NCBI RefSeq assembly: GCF_006714895.1
Contig: NZ_VFME01000001.1
Location: 1,488,001 to 1,552,000 of the forward strand
Source of the DNA: Gramella sp. Hel_I_59
GTDB lineage: Bacteria > Bacteroidota > Bacteroidia > Flavobacteriales > Flavobacteriaceae
Length of the DNA: 64,000 nucleotides
Direction of reading: 5' to 3'
Shown here in pieces: positions 26,406 through 35,050 of this stretch. The stretch's first letter is position 1; each line of letters opens with the position of its first letter. The notes under the pieces were generated by a model. That model was not told the origin of the DNA. It saw only the letters and a program-made list of their open reading frames with translations, and did no database searches. The translations under genes were made by a program, and so were the position numbers.

Positions 26406-27083
26406 TTATTTCAGCATATCATATAATCTGGAAGCAACTGCTCCAGAAGATTGCGGATTTTGTCCTGTAATCAAATGACCGTCTGTAACTGCATACTCAT
26501 TCCAGTCAGCTTCCTTGGAATAGATTCCTCCATTTTCCTTTAGCATATCCTCTACTAAGAATGGTACAACATCGGTTAGTTGAACCGCTTCCTCTTCAGA
26601 ATTTGTAAATCCGGTTACTTTTTTACCTTTTACAAGAGCGTTACCATCCTTCGCTTTCACATTTTTCAAAGCTGCAGGCGCATGGCATACAAATGCAATT
26701 GGTTTTCCAGCTTCGTTGAAGCTCTCAATTAGCTTAATAGATTTTTCATCATTAGATAGATCCCAAAGTGGTCCATGTCCTCCTGGATAAAACACTCCAT
26801 CAAAATCCTGCTCCTTAACATCAGAAAGCTTATGCGTATTATTGATCACTTTCTGCGCAGCTTCATCGTCTTTGAATCGTTTGGTATCTTCCGTTTGATT
26901 ATCTTCAGAATCACTGGTAGGATCAATGGGTGCCTTTCCTCCTTTTGGAGTTGCAACAGTAATTTCAACACCTTTGTCTAACAGGCTATAATATGGATTA
27001 GCGAATTCTTCGATCCAGAAACCAGTTTTGTTTCCAGTATCTCCTAATTTATCGTGTGATGTAAGTACAAATAAAACTTTCAT
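26406..27083 (-). CDS. DJ-1/PfpI superfamily protein (Hsp31-like)
   Basis: A 225-residue class I glutamine-amidotransferase-like protein. The nucleophile elbow is FVCHAPAAL, the preceding acidic residue lies in FYPGGHGPLWDL, and the N-terminal segment NKTGFWIEEFANPYY is typical of the Hsp31/YDR533C branch. Members act as chaperones, glyoxalase III-type enzymes or deglycases; which applies here cannot be told. The start is taken at 27083 (MKVLFVLTS), where conservation begins, and not at 27110. It is convergent with the CDGSH gene and divergent from the molybdenum operon. Confidence 0.9.
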   Translation of the reverse strand: MKVLFVLTSHDKLGDTGNKTGFWIEEFANPYYSLLDKGVEITVATPKGGKAPIDPTSDSEDNQTEDTKRFKDDEAAQKVINNTHKLSDVKEQDFDGVFYPGGHGPLWDLSNDEKSIKLIESFNEAGKPIAFVCHAPAALKNVKAKDGNALVKGKKVTGFTNSEEEAVQLTDVVPFLVEDMLKENGGIYSKEADWNEYAVTDGHLITGQNPQSSGAVASRLYDMLK

Positions 27084-27300
27084 AATAATATTTTTTTGGT
27101 TTATTCTCAAGTTCCAACTTAATGTTCAGTCAGAGAATTAATTAGCACAAATTTAAGCATGTAACTAGCGTATCAAGTTGATATAAATCAATTAGACTGG
27201 TTAAATTCTTGTTAGTTCCTGATAATAAAAAAGCTTCCTAAATGTTCAGAATGCTAGTTTCGCTTTGGATAATTGCGTAATTTTTAGGAAAATTTAAGAA

Positions 27301-27765
27301 ATGGCGGCAATTACTCTTAGCATTAATGATAAAGAACATTCTTTTGATATAGATCCCAATACACCATTACTATGGGTTTTGAGAGATCATTTGAATCTGG
27401 TAGGCACAAAATTTGGCTGCGGAATCGCTCAATGTGGCGCTTGCACTGTGCATTTTAATGGCAATGCTATAAGATCCTGTCAGCTGCCGGTATCTTCGGC
27501 AGCAGGAAATAAAATTACTACAATCGAAGGTCTTTCTGAAAACGGAGATCACCCCGTTCAGAAAGCCTGGCTGGAACATGATGTTCCGCAATGTGGATAC
27601 TGCCAGGCTGGCCAGATCATGTCTGCAACTGCACTGCTGAACCGGAATCCCAATCCTACAGATTCTGAGATAGAGAATGCTATGAATGGGAACGTTTGTA
27701 GGTGTGGAACCTATACCCGAATCAAAGCAGCCATCAAAACAGCATCCAGTTCTCAGGCAGTTTAA
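27301..27765 (+). CDS. Two-iron-two-sulfur subunit of a molybdenum hydroxylase (IorA-like)
   Basis: A 154-residue small subunit. The N-terminal plant-type [2Fe-2S] cluster is bound by [14 protein letters not shown] and a later Cys (RSCQL). The C-terminal helical domain binds the second cluster through CGYCQAG and NVCRCGTY. The domain order is that of isoquinoline 1-oxidoreductase alpha subunits. There is no signal peptide, so export would have to occur together with the Tat-tagged large subunit. It starts a long operon; 21 nt separate it from the large-subunit gene. Electrons from substrate hydroxylation would leave through these clusters. Confidence 0.93.
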   Translation: MAAITLSINDKEHSFDIDPNTPLLWVLRDHLNLVGTKFGCGIAQCGACTVHFNGNAIRSCQLPVSSAAGNKITTIEGLSENGDHPVQKAWLEHDVPQCGYCQAGQIMSATALLNRNPNPTDSEIENAMNGNVCRCGTYTRIKAAIKTASSSQAV

Positions 27766-27786
27766 TTATAGTCAAAGAAGATCAAC

Positions 27787-30051
27787 ATGAGTAAAGTAAA
27801 AACAACATTTGGACGTAGATCCTTTATAAAGAGTGTTTCTATCGCTAGTGGCGGACTAATAATTGGCTTTAACTGGATGGCTTGTAAAGGCCCGGCGGAA
27901 GAAGGCAGTGAAGAACTGGCGATGCAAATGCCAGACGAATGGTTCGAATTGAACGGCTATCTTAAAATTGGGGATAATGGTATCGTAACCATCTATTCAC
28001 CAAATCCTGAAATTGGTCAGAATGTAAAGACTTCTATGCCTATGATCGTGGCAGAGGAACTTGATGTCGACTGGAATAATGTAATTGTAGAGCAGGCTCC
28101 GCTAAATACTGAAATTTTTACAAGGCAACTTGCTGGAGGGAGTCAATCTATTAGACAGGGCTGGCAATCTTTAAGAACAGCCGGTGCCACTGCAAGATAT
28201 ATGCTGGTTGCAGCGGCTGCAAAACAGTGGGAAGTCCCTCAGGAAGAAATTACGGTTAACAATGGTATGATCGAACATGCCAAATCCGGACAGAAAATTG
28301 GATTTGGAGACATTGCAAAATCGGCTGCCTCGATTGAAGTTCCTGAGGAAGTAAGCTTAAAGGAAAATACAGATTTCAAGATCATTGGTACATCCAGAAA
28401 AAATGTAGATGCCAGAAAGATCGTGACCGGGCAGCCTTTATATGGACTGGACACCCAAAGAGATGGAATGCTTATCGCAATGGTGATGCAGCCACCAGCT
28501 TTTGGAATGGAATTTAAAAATATGAATGCTGAAAAGGCTAAAGGCCTACCTGGTATTACTGATATTTTCACCATCGATACCTATCCTGAAGACATGGAGA
28601 AGGAATGGAGTGATGTTGGCTCGTTCTCGAAACTTGTCGTTATCGTTGGAGAAACCACCTGGCAGGTGATGCAGGCAAGAAAAGAACTGGATGTTGAATG
28701 GGATCTTAATCCTGAACTTACCAAAGAAATCGAGATTCTGGAGAAGTCGGCTGGAATGCAGGATGCAAGCGGACTCGAAAGTAGCGATATACACAACTCA
28801 TTAATGGCAGAAGCAGGTAGTAAAAATGCTGAAGTTGTAAGAAAAGATGGAGATCCTGAAAAAGCATTTAAGAATGCGGCGAGAGTGATCGAGAGGTCTT
28901 ATACCTGCCCGTTCCTGGCGCATAATTGTATGGAGCCCATGAATTTTTTCGCGAATGTTTCCAATGGAAAAGCGGAATTAATTGGTCCTATACAAACTCC
29001 GGAATATGCTGAAAAAAGCGTACAGAAGCGTCTTGGTTTGGATCTTGAAAATATTGACATCCAGATGACGCGAATGGGTGGAGGTTTTGGAAGAAGACTT
29101 TACGGTCATTTTCTGGTCGAAGCAGCGGTGATTTCAGAAAAGGTGGGTGCTCCTATCAAACTGGTTTATACACGTGAAGATGATATGACAAACGGTGTAT
29201 ACCGGCCGGCTTATCATGTAACTTATAAGGCAGCATTGGATGCTAATAAGCAATTAACCGCTTTCCATGTTACTGCGGGAGGTATTCCCGAAAGTCCGCT
29301 TTTCGCCAATAGATTTCCGGCAGGAGCTATTGATAATTACCTGGCAGAAAGCTGGGTGGTAGAATCCAATATTTCCGTTGGAGCTTTTAGAGCACCAAGG
29401 TCGAATTTTATTGCTGGGGCCGAGCAGTCTTTCCTCGATGAACTTGCTGAAGAAATGGATAAGGATCCTATTGAATTCAGATTAGAAATGCTGGAAAAAG
29501 CGAAAAATAAGCCAGTTGGCGAAAACAATGATTATGATCCGGAGAGGTATGCCGGAGTTTTGAAACTGGCCAGGGATAAATCAGGCTGGAATTCGAATTC
29601 AACGATGGCCAGAGGGGTTTCTGCCTATTATTGCCATAATTCTTATGTCGCCCAGATCCTCGATATGACCGTTGAGAATAATCAGCCACTTATCGATAAA
29701 GTGACCTGCGCCGTTGACTGCGGAATCGTGGTAAATCCTGAAGCTGCTAAGAACATGGTGGAAGGTGGTACGATCGATGGAATTGGTCATGCTTTGTTCA
29801 GTGAAATGACCTTTGCTGAAGGAGCTCCGCAACAAAACAATTTTGATGGCTACCGACTCATAAGACATAAAGAAGCCCCTAAAAAGATCGATGTTCATTT
29901 TGTAGAGAATGGGATTGATCCAACAGGATTGGGTGAGCCGCCATTCCCACCTGTTCAGGGAGCATTGGCGAATGCACTTTATAAAGCAACCGGAAAAAGG
30001 TTTTATAAGCAACCATTTATTACTGGGTTGCAGGGCGATCTTAAAACCTGA
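27787..30051 (+). CDS. Molybdopterin-binding subunit of a xanthine-oxidase-family hydroxylase (IorB-like)
   Basis: A 754-residue catalytic subunit. The N-terminus has a Tat motif (GRRSFIKSVSIASGG) followed by a possible lipobox (NWMAC), suggesting a folded, cofactor-loaded enzyme exported to the periplasm. Molybdopterin-binding segments include RMGGGFGRRLYGHF and GAFRAPRSNF. The base-catalyst glutamate is in GLGEPPFPP near the C-terminus. This two-subunit type without an FAD subunit resembles isoquinoline 1-oxidoreductase. The true substrate may be an aldehyde or N-heterocycle. The presence of cofactor genes immediately downstream supports its being a molybdenum enzyme. Confidence 0.93.
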   Translation: MSKVKTTFGRRSFIKSVSIASGGLIIGFNWMACKGPAEEGSEELAMQMPDEWFELNGYLKIGDNGIVTIYSPNPEIGQNVKTSMPMIVAEELDVDWNNVIVEQAPLNTEIFTRQLAGGSQSIRQGWQSLRTAGATARYMLVAAAAKQWEVPQEEITVNNGMIEHAKSGQKIGFGDIAKSAASIEVPEEVSLKENTDFKIIGTSRKNVDARKIVTGQPLYGLDTQRDGMLIAMVMQPPAFGMEFKNMNAEKAKGLPGITDIFTIDTYPEDMEKEWSDVGSFSKLVVIVGETTWQVMQARKELDVEWDLNPELTKEIEILEKSAGMQDASGLESSDIHNSLMAEAGSKNAEVVRKDGDPEKAFKNAARVIERSYTCPFLAHNCMEPMNFFANVSNGKAELIGPIQTPEYAEKSVQKRLGLDLENIDIQMTRMGGGFGRRLYGHFLVEAAVISEKVGAPIKLVYTREDDMTNGVYRPAYHVTYKAALDANKQLTAFHVTAGGIPESPLFANRFPAGAIDNYLAESWVVESNISVGAFRAPRSNFIAGAEQSFLDELAEEMDKDPIEFRLEMLEKAKNKPVGENNDYDPERYAGVLKLARDKSGWNSNSTMARGVSAYYCHNSYVAQILDMTVENNQPLIDKVTCAVDCGIVVNPEAAKNMVEGGTIDGIGHALFSEMTFAEGAPQQNNFDGYRLIRHKEAPKKIDVHFVENGIDPTGLGEPPFPPVQGALANALYKATGKRFYKQPFITGLQGDLKT

Positions 30052-30056
30052 TATCT

Positions 30057-30395
30057 ATGAAAAGTATCAAGGTGAAATGCTGGATCGAGACTAGTGGAGA
30101 TAAATTCTATGGTCCCGGTCCGCATGAATTACTTCGGAATATTAAAGCTGAAGGTAGTTTGTCCAAAGCAGCTGAAAAAATGCAGTTATCATATCGTAAA
30201 GCCTGGGAGATGATTCGGCAGTTGAATATGCATTCTGAACAACCTTTGGTGATATTGAGAAAAGGTGGGAAGACTGGAGGTGGTGCTGAAGTGACTATGC
30301 ATGCACAAGAAGTAATGGAAGCCTACAATAAACTTCAGCAAAAACTGCAAGAGGTTACAGAAGAAGAGAAGCAGCTACTTAAAATCTTAAATTAA
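30057..30395 (+). CDS. ModE-type winged-helix regulator lacking the molybdate-binding domain
   Basis: A 112-residue protein matching the N-terminal DNA-binding domain of ModE/LysR-type molybdenum regulators: GPHELLRNIKAEGSLSKAAEKMQLSYRKAWEMIRQLN is split between recognition helix and wing, followed by RKGGKTGGGAEVT. It lacks the TOBE domains that bind molybdate in full-length ModE, so effector sensing is unclear. It starts 5 nt after the hydroxylase gene and precedes the cofactor genes by 80 nt. I infer that it controls this operon, possibly by autoregulation. Confidence 0.88.
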   Translation: MKSIKVKCWIETSGDKFYGPGPHELLRNIKAEGSLSKAAEKMQLSYRKAWEMIRQLNMHSEQPLVILRKGGKTGGGAEVTMHAQEVMEAYNKLQQKLQEVTEEEKQLLKILN

Positions 30396-30475
30396 AACTA
30401 AAACTGAGAAATTTAAAGCCTTCTTTCATAGTTTTAAAGTCCGATATATATTTAAATACATAACGCTCAAAGCAT

Positions 30476-31627
30476 TTGTTAAAACCCGCGAAAATATACC
30501 TTGATCATAATGCCACAACTCCGGTTCACGAACAGGTGTTGGAAAAGATGCTACCATATTTTACTCAAAATTTTGCAAATCCTCATAGTGATCATGCATT
30601 TGGCTGGGATGCCAGTGAAGCATTAGAGCAAGCAAGAAAGCAAGTGGCCAATCTGATTAATGCCAGAGCTTCAGAAATTACTTTTACTTCAGGAGCTACA
30701 GAAGCAGCTAATCTAGCCTTGTTCGGGTTTGCAAAAGAAAACAGGAATAAAGGACAGCATATCATTAGTTGTAGAACCGAGCATAAAGCAGTTCTGGAAA
30801 CCTTAAATGCTTTAGAAAAGGATGGGTATGAAATTGGCTATGTAGAGGTCAATTGCGACGGAATAGTCGATCTGGAACAATTTCAAAATTTGCTGCGTCC
30901 AGATACCAGTATGGTAGTGATGATGCTCGCCAATAACGAAACCGGGGTTATCCAGGATATCTCTGAAATTTCAAAGTTGGCGCATCAGAATGGTAGCTTG
31001 GTCATGAGCGATATCACCCAGGCAGTCGGTAAAATTGAGGTTGATATAAAAGCTATGGGAATAGATATCGCAATTTTTTCGTCTCATAAGATTTATGGAC
31101 CTAAAGGAGCAGGTGCATTTTACAGTTCATCTAAAACCGACTTAGCCAGGTATATGTATGGAGGAAATCAGGAAAACGGTATGAGACCGGGAACTGTGAA
31201 CGTTCCAGCAGTGGTAGGATTTGGGTTTGCTTCGGAATTGGCAAGTAAGCAATTGCAAGAAACTTCAGAAGGAATGTTATTGCTACGTAATGATTTTGAA
31301 GAGCAGCTGCAGAGTTTAGAGGATGTTCAAATAAATGCCAAAGATCAGGATCGACTTCCAAATACCACTAGCCTTAGTGTACACAATGTTGATGGAGATG
31401 CACTTTATCGAAGAATGAACAGGATCGCGATTTCGAGAGGTTCAGCCTGCACTTCTAATGTAATAGAAGCTTCACATGTTTTAACCGCTATGGGAATCGA
31501 AGAAAGTCTGGCGCTGGCTACCTATCGTATTAGTCTGGGTAAAAGTACAACCCGGCAAGATCTGAACCTGGCATTCGAAAATATTAAAACTGCGATCAAT
31601 AGTATTAGAAAAACCAGCCTGGTATGA
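30476..31627 (+). CDS. NifS/IscS-like cysteine desulfurase of the molybdenum operon
   Basis: A 383-residue PLP enzyme that takes sulfur from cysteine. The N-terminus KIYLDHNATTPVHEQV, the PLP lysine in FSSHKIYGPKGAG and the persulfide cysteine in SRGSACTSNVIEASHVL are all present. The start is apparently TTG at 30476, because no ATG precedes the conserved N-terminus. Its overlap of 4 nt with xdhC points to a dedicated role: supplying the terminal sulfido ligand of the molybdenum cofactor through XdhC, as known for NifS4-XdhC in Rhodobacter, or sulfur for MoaD. This is inference from context; a general Fe-S role is possible. Confidence 0.92.
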   Translation: MLKPAKIYLDHNATTPVHEQVLEKMLPYFTQNFANPHSDHAFGWDASEALEQARKQVANLINARASEITFTSGATEAANLALFGFAKENRNKGQHIISCRTEHKAVLETLNALEKDGYEIGYVEVNCDGIVDLEQFQNLLRPDTSMVVMMLANNETGVIQDISEISKLAHQNGSLVMSDITQAVGKIEVDIKAMGIDIAIFSSHKIYGPKGAGAFYSSSKTDLARYMYGGNQENGMRPGTVNVPAVVGFGFASELASKQLQETSEGMLLLRNDFEEQLQSLEDVQINAKDQDRLPNTTSLSVHNVDGDALYRRMNRIAISRGSACTSNVIEASHVLTAMGIEESLALATYRISLGKSTTRQDLNLAFENIKTAINSIRKTSLV

Positions 31628-32763
31628 GAGAAATTGATGCAATTTTAGCGGAATACAACAAGCTGAAAGCTGAAGAAATATCCTGTGTTCTGGCGACAGT
31701 AGTTCATGTGGAAGGATCTTCATATCGCAGAGCTGGTGCAAGAATGTTAGTAGATGAATTTGGTAATCTCACCGGGGCGATTAGCGGGGGATGTCTTGAA
31801 GGCGATGCACTTCGGAAAGCTCTGCATGCTATGCATCAGCAAAAGAATAAGCTTGTTACTTATGATACCAGTGATGAAAATGATGCTGTAATTGGTGCGC
31901 AATTAGGTTGCAACGGGATCATAAAGGTATTATTTGAAGCGATTGATTTTGATAAAGAGCATAATGCTTGCGAATTGCTTCAAATTGCAAGAAAAACCGA
32001 GGAAAATGCATCAATTCTGGTGGAATTCGATCTGGAAGAAAGCAATTTCCAACCTGGAACTACTGCTTTGATCTATTCTGAAGATAAAATCTTCACTTCA
32101 GCTGAAATAGATAAAGATGTTTTATTTAAAGCTTCAGAAGTTATTCAGAAAAAGCGATCTGATATTTTAAAATTGAAGAAAAATGGAAACAGCTGTATAA
32201 GCTATATCCAGTTTTATAAGCCAGCAATTAAATTAGTTCTGATTGGTGCAGGGAATGATGCGATGGTTCTGGCCAACCAGGCAGAGCTTCTAGGATGGAA
32301 GATCATTATTGCAGATGGCAGGCCAACTCATGCGAATACAAACCGATTTTCCTCAGGTTGTCAGGTGATCGTGACCAGGCCGGAAGATACTCTGGAGAAT
32401 ATTGAGATAGATGAAAGAACCTGTTTTGCACTTATGAGTCATAATTACAATTATGATCTCGCAGTCCTTAAATTATTGCTTAATAAAAGAGAAGTTCCTT
32501 ATATAGGTATTCTCGGTCCGCTTAAAAAATGGGAACGTATGCAGGATGATCTAAATCACGCAGGGATACAAATCTCTAATGTCGATGAAGATCGAATTCA
32601 CGCGCCAATAGGCTTGGAATTAGGAGCTGAAACGCCAGCTGAGATAGGTTTATCTATTCTATCAGAAATTCAGGCAAAACTAACCGCTTCCAGCGCTAAA
32701 TCTTTAAAACATAAAAATTCGCCAATTCACGAAAGAAGAACTTTAGAAATATTGAGTATTTAA
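31624..32763 (+). CDS. XdhC/CoxI family molybdenum-cofactor insertion protein
   Basis: A 379-residue protein with the XdhC N-terminal domain (VVHVEGSSYRRAGARMLV and GAISGGCLEGDAL) and a C-terminal Rossmann domain (LVLIGAGNDAMVLANQAELLGW). XdhC proteins bind molybdenum cofactor, bring it to a cysteine desulfurase for sulfuration and insert it into xanthine-oxidase-type enzymes. Its gene overlaps the desulfurase gene and lies between two hydroxylase gene sets, so it could serve both. E. coli PaoD, the XdhC-like factor for PaoABC, is the closest functional parallel. Confidence 0.93.
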   Translation: MREIDAILAEYNKLKAEEISCVLATVVHVEGSSYRRAGARMLVDEFGNLTGAISGGCLEGDALRKALHAMHQQKNKLVTYDTSDENDAVIGAQLGCNGIIKVLFEAIDFDKEHNACELLQIARKTEENASILVEFDLEESNFQPGTTALIYSEDKIFTSAEIDKDVLFKASEVIQKKRSDILKLKKNGNSCISYIQFYKPAIKLVLIGAGNDAMVLANQAELLGWKIIIADGRPTHANTNRFSSGCQVIVTRPEDTLENIEIDERTCFALMSHNYNYDLAVLKLLLNKREVPYIGILGPLKKWERMQDDLNHAGIQISNVDEDRIHAPIGLELGAETPAEIGLSILSEIQAKLTASSAKSLKHKNSPIHERRTLEILSI

Positions 32764-32766
32764 GAT

Positions 32767-33381
32767 ATGAACGGGAAAAAATCAAATATTGCCGTTCTAA
32801 TTCTCGCTGCAGGTTCTAGTAAGCGGTTGGGAAAGCCAAAACAATTGGTGAAATTCAAAAATAAAACGCTGCTGCAGCATAGTATCGATGTTTCTGAAGC
32901 TTTAGATTTTTCAGAAAAAATAATTGTTTTGGGCGCAAATGAGGAGAAAATTTTAAACGAGGTTGATCTGAAAAATCACAAACTTTTAGTCAATAATAAC
33001 TGGCAGGAAGGCATGTCCACAAGCCTCAAAAAGGGACTGGAAGAAATTCAAAAATTACATCCTGCTATTGAGAATGTTCTGGTATTGCTTTCAGATCAGC
33101 CATTTATAAGTGAGTTGGTTTTGCAAGAACTTATAGATAAGCACTTAAAGTCAAATTGCCTGGCAAGTTTTTCAGAATACCAGAAAATACCGGGCGTACC
33201 AGCTATATTTTCCAGGGAAATTTTCCCGCACTTGCTTAAGATCGAAGGTGATCGTGGTGCGAGAGATTTGATTAAGAACGGACTTACTAATTACCAATTG
33301 GTGCCATTTGAAAAAGGTATAGTAGACATTGATACTGAAAAAGATTTGCAACTTTTAAAACAACTAGAGCATGAAGCTTAA
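32767..33381 (+). CDS. MocA/MobA-like molybdenum cofactor nucleotidyltransferase
   Basis: A 204-residue NTP-transferase. The signature LILAAGSSKRLGKPKQLVKF at the N-terminus binds nucleotide, and LLSDQPFIS and PGVPAIF mark the rest of the fold. Proteins of this group next to XdhC and PaoABC-like enzymes usually attach CMP, making the cytosine-dinucleotide form of the cofactor (MocA), while MobA makes the guanine form. I favour MocA from context, but residues that decide CTP versus GTP were not verified. It overlaps moaD by 11 nt. Confidence 0.88.
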   Translation: MNGKKSNIAVLILAAGSSKRLGKPKQLVKFKNKTLLQHSIDVSEALDFSEKIIVLGANEEKILNEVDLKNHKLLVNNNWQEGMSTSLKKGLEEIQKLHPAIENVLVLLSDQPFISELVLQELIDKHLKSNCLASFSEYQKIPGVPAIFSREIFPHLLKIEGDRGARDLIKNGLTNYQLVPFEKGIVDIDTEKDLQLLKQLEHEA

Positions 33382-33607
33382 ACTTAAATACTTCGGAAAA
33401 CTCGCTGAAACTGCAGGCTTACAGGAAGAATATAAAGAATTGGAGAGTGCAGATACACTAGCAGAACTCAAAAGAATAGTATTCGAGGAATATAAATTTG
33501 ATGATTCTGAGACCATTCAGGTAGCAGTAAATCAGCAACTTGATGAAAATAAAACTTTAAAAGAAGGAGACGAGATTGCATTTCTACCTCCTTTCGCCGG
33601 AGGATGA
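33371..33607 (+). CDS. moaD: Molybdopterin synthase small subunit
   Basis: A 78-residue ubiquitin-like sulfur carrier ending in the required Gly-Gly (LPPFAGG). The C-terminal glycine is adenylated by MoeB, converted to a thiocarboxylate and used by MoaE to make the dithiolene. The N-terminal strand LKLKYFGKLAETAG is typical. Its stop overlaps the start of moeB (ATGA), and moaE is one gene further on, so all partners are translated together. Confidence 0.93.
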   Translation: MKLKLKYFGKLAETAGLQEEYKELESADTLAELKRIVFEEYKFDDSETIQVAVNQQLDENKTLKEGDEIAFLPPFAGG

Positions 33608-34614
33608 GATACGACAGGCAGATAACATTGGAGGATATTGGGATTTCCGGACAGGAGAAGCTCCAGAATGCCAGTATTCTAATTATTGGGATGGGCGGCC
33701 TTGGCTGTCCCGCTGCAACTTATCTTGCAGGCGCTGGGATAGGCCGACTTGGATTGCTTGATCATGACAGCGTATCTATCACAAATCTACACAGGCAAAC
33801 ATTGTATGCTCAAGCTGATACCGGTAGGAAAAAAGTAGAAGTAGCAGCAGAAAAATTACAGGCTTTAAATTCAGATGTTTACCTGGATATTTACGATGAA
33901 AGACTAAATGCTTCTAATGCCCGCCAACTAATCGCCAATTACGACCTGATCATTGACGGGACCGATAATTTTGAAACCAAGTACCTGATAAACGATGCCT
34001 GCTTACTGGAAGACAAACCTTGGATCTATGCTTCGGTTTATAAACATGAAGGTCAGTGTTCTGTTTTTAATTATCAAGGCGGACCAAGTTATCGATGTCT
34101 TTTTCCGAAGATAGCGCGTGAAAATATAAGTTGTGAAATTACGGGAACCCTTGGCATGTTACCTGGGATTTTCGGAATGTACCAGGCCATGGAAGCTGTG
34201 AAAATCATCCTGGGAACCGGAACGATATTATCTGGAAAACTTAAAATTCAGAATTTGATGCTTCAGCAGGATCAACTTATTGAGATAAAAAAACGACCGG
34301 AGCAGATCACAATGATACTGGAAAAAGGTATTCAAAGTATGGCCACTAACTGTGTTTTAAAAGATACAGATCAGTTTTACCTGGATGTTCGAGAATCGCA
34401 TGAAGAGCCGTTGATCGAATCTAAAAATGTACTTAGAATCCCACTTCAGCAATTGGAGAAACGTGTGGAAGAGATTCCTAAGAATAAAGAAATACAGGTC
34501 TTTTGCCAGTCTGGAATTAGAAGTCTGCGCGCAAAGGAATTATTAGAAAATAAATTTCATTTCGGGAATCTTAAAAATGTTTCCGGTGGAGTTCAAACAA
34601 TTATAAATGGATAA
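33604..34614 (+). CDS. moeB: MoeB/ThiF-type adenylyltransferase with C-terminal rhodanese domain
   Basis: A 336-residue E1-like enzyme. The ATP-binding motif is IIGMGGLGCPAATYLAGAGI, followed by DHDSVSITNLHRQTLY, DGTDNFETKYLIND and EITGTLGMLPGIFGMYQAMEA. Residues about 255-336 are a rhodanese domain with persulfide loop FCQSGIRSLR. The enzyme would adenylate the MoaD C-terminus and deliver sulfur itself, as in MOCS3-like proteins. A ThiF role is less likely because no thiamine gene is nearby and moaD overlaps it. Confidence 0.92.
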   Translation: MRYDRQITLEDIGISGQEKLQNASILIIGMGGLGCPAATYLAGAGIGRLGLLDHDSVSITNLHRQTLYAQADTGRKKVEVAAEKLQALNSDVYLDIYDERLNASNARQLIANYDLIIDGTDNFETKYLINDACLLEDKPWIYASVYKHEGQCSVFNYQGGPSYRCLFPKIARENISCEITGTLGMLPGIFGMYQAMEAVKIILGTGTILSGKLKIQNLMLQQDQLIEIKKRPEQITMILEKGIQSMATNCVLKDTDQFYLDVRESHEEPLIESKNVLRIPLQQLEKRVEEIPKNKEIQVFCQSGIRSLRAKELLENKFHFGNLKNVSGGVQTIING

Positions 34615-35050
34615 AAAAAAACCTAAAAAGGTATTTTTACAGGGAGCAATTCCTCCTGAAAAGATCGCGAAATCCATCGCGAATCATCAGTCCAAGACCA
34701 ATATTGGTGCACATAGTATCTTTCTTGGTCAGATTCGGGCAGATGAGGTGGATGGTAAAATAGTTCAGGCTATAGAATATAGTGCTTACGAAGAAATGGC
34801 GGAACAGGTATTTCACGAAATAAGGGAAAAAGCTTTCTCAAAGTTCGATATCACCTGCGCTCATATTTATCATAGTATGGGTACGGTTAATGCTGGCGAA
34901 ATCTGTTTGTTCGTGTTCACTTCTTCGGCACATCGAAAGATAGCGATAGAAGCTTGTAATTTTTTCGTGGAAGAGATCAAAGCGAAAGCACCAATTTTTG
35001 GAAAGGAACTTTTTGGAGACGATTCTCACCAATGGAAAGTAAATAAATAA
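34607..35050 (+). CDS. moaE: Molybdopterin synthase catalytic subunit
   Basis: A 147-residue protein. The N-terminal strand SIFLGQIRADEVDGK, the central IEYSAYEEMAEQVFHEI and the C-terminal KAKAPIFGKELFGDDSHQW (equivalent of the KxxxPIWKKE region of MoaE, containing the catalytic lysines) are conserved. It transfers sulfur from MoaD thiocarboxylate to cyclic pyranopterin monophosphate. It overlaps moeB by 8 nt and the fused moaC-moaB gene by one base. Confidence 0.93.
   Translation: MDKKKPKKVFLQGAIPPEKIAKSIANHQSKTNIGAHSIFLGQIRADEVDGKIVQAIEYSAYEEMAEQVFHEIREKAFSKFDITCAHIYHSMGTVNAGEICLFVFTSSAHRKIAIEACNFFVEEIKAKAPIFGKELFGDDSHQWKVNK

Noticed and set aside
29599..30012. 137-codon minus-strand frame inside the IorB-like gene
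   Set aside because: Its translation has no recognisable domain and lies antisense to conserved molybdopterin-binding sequence.
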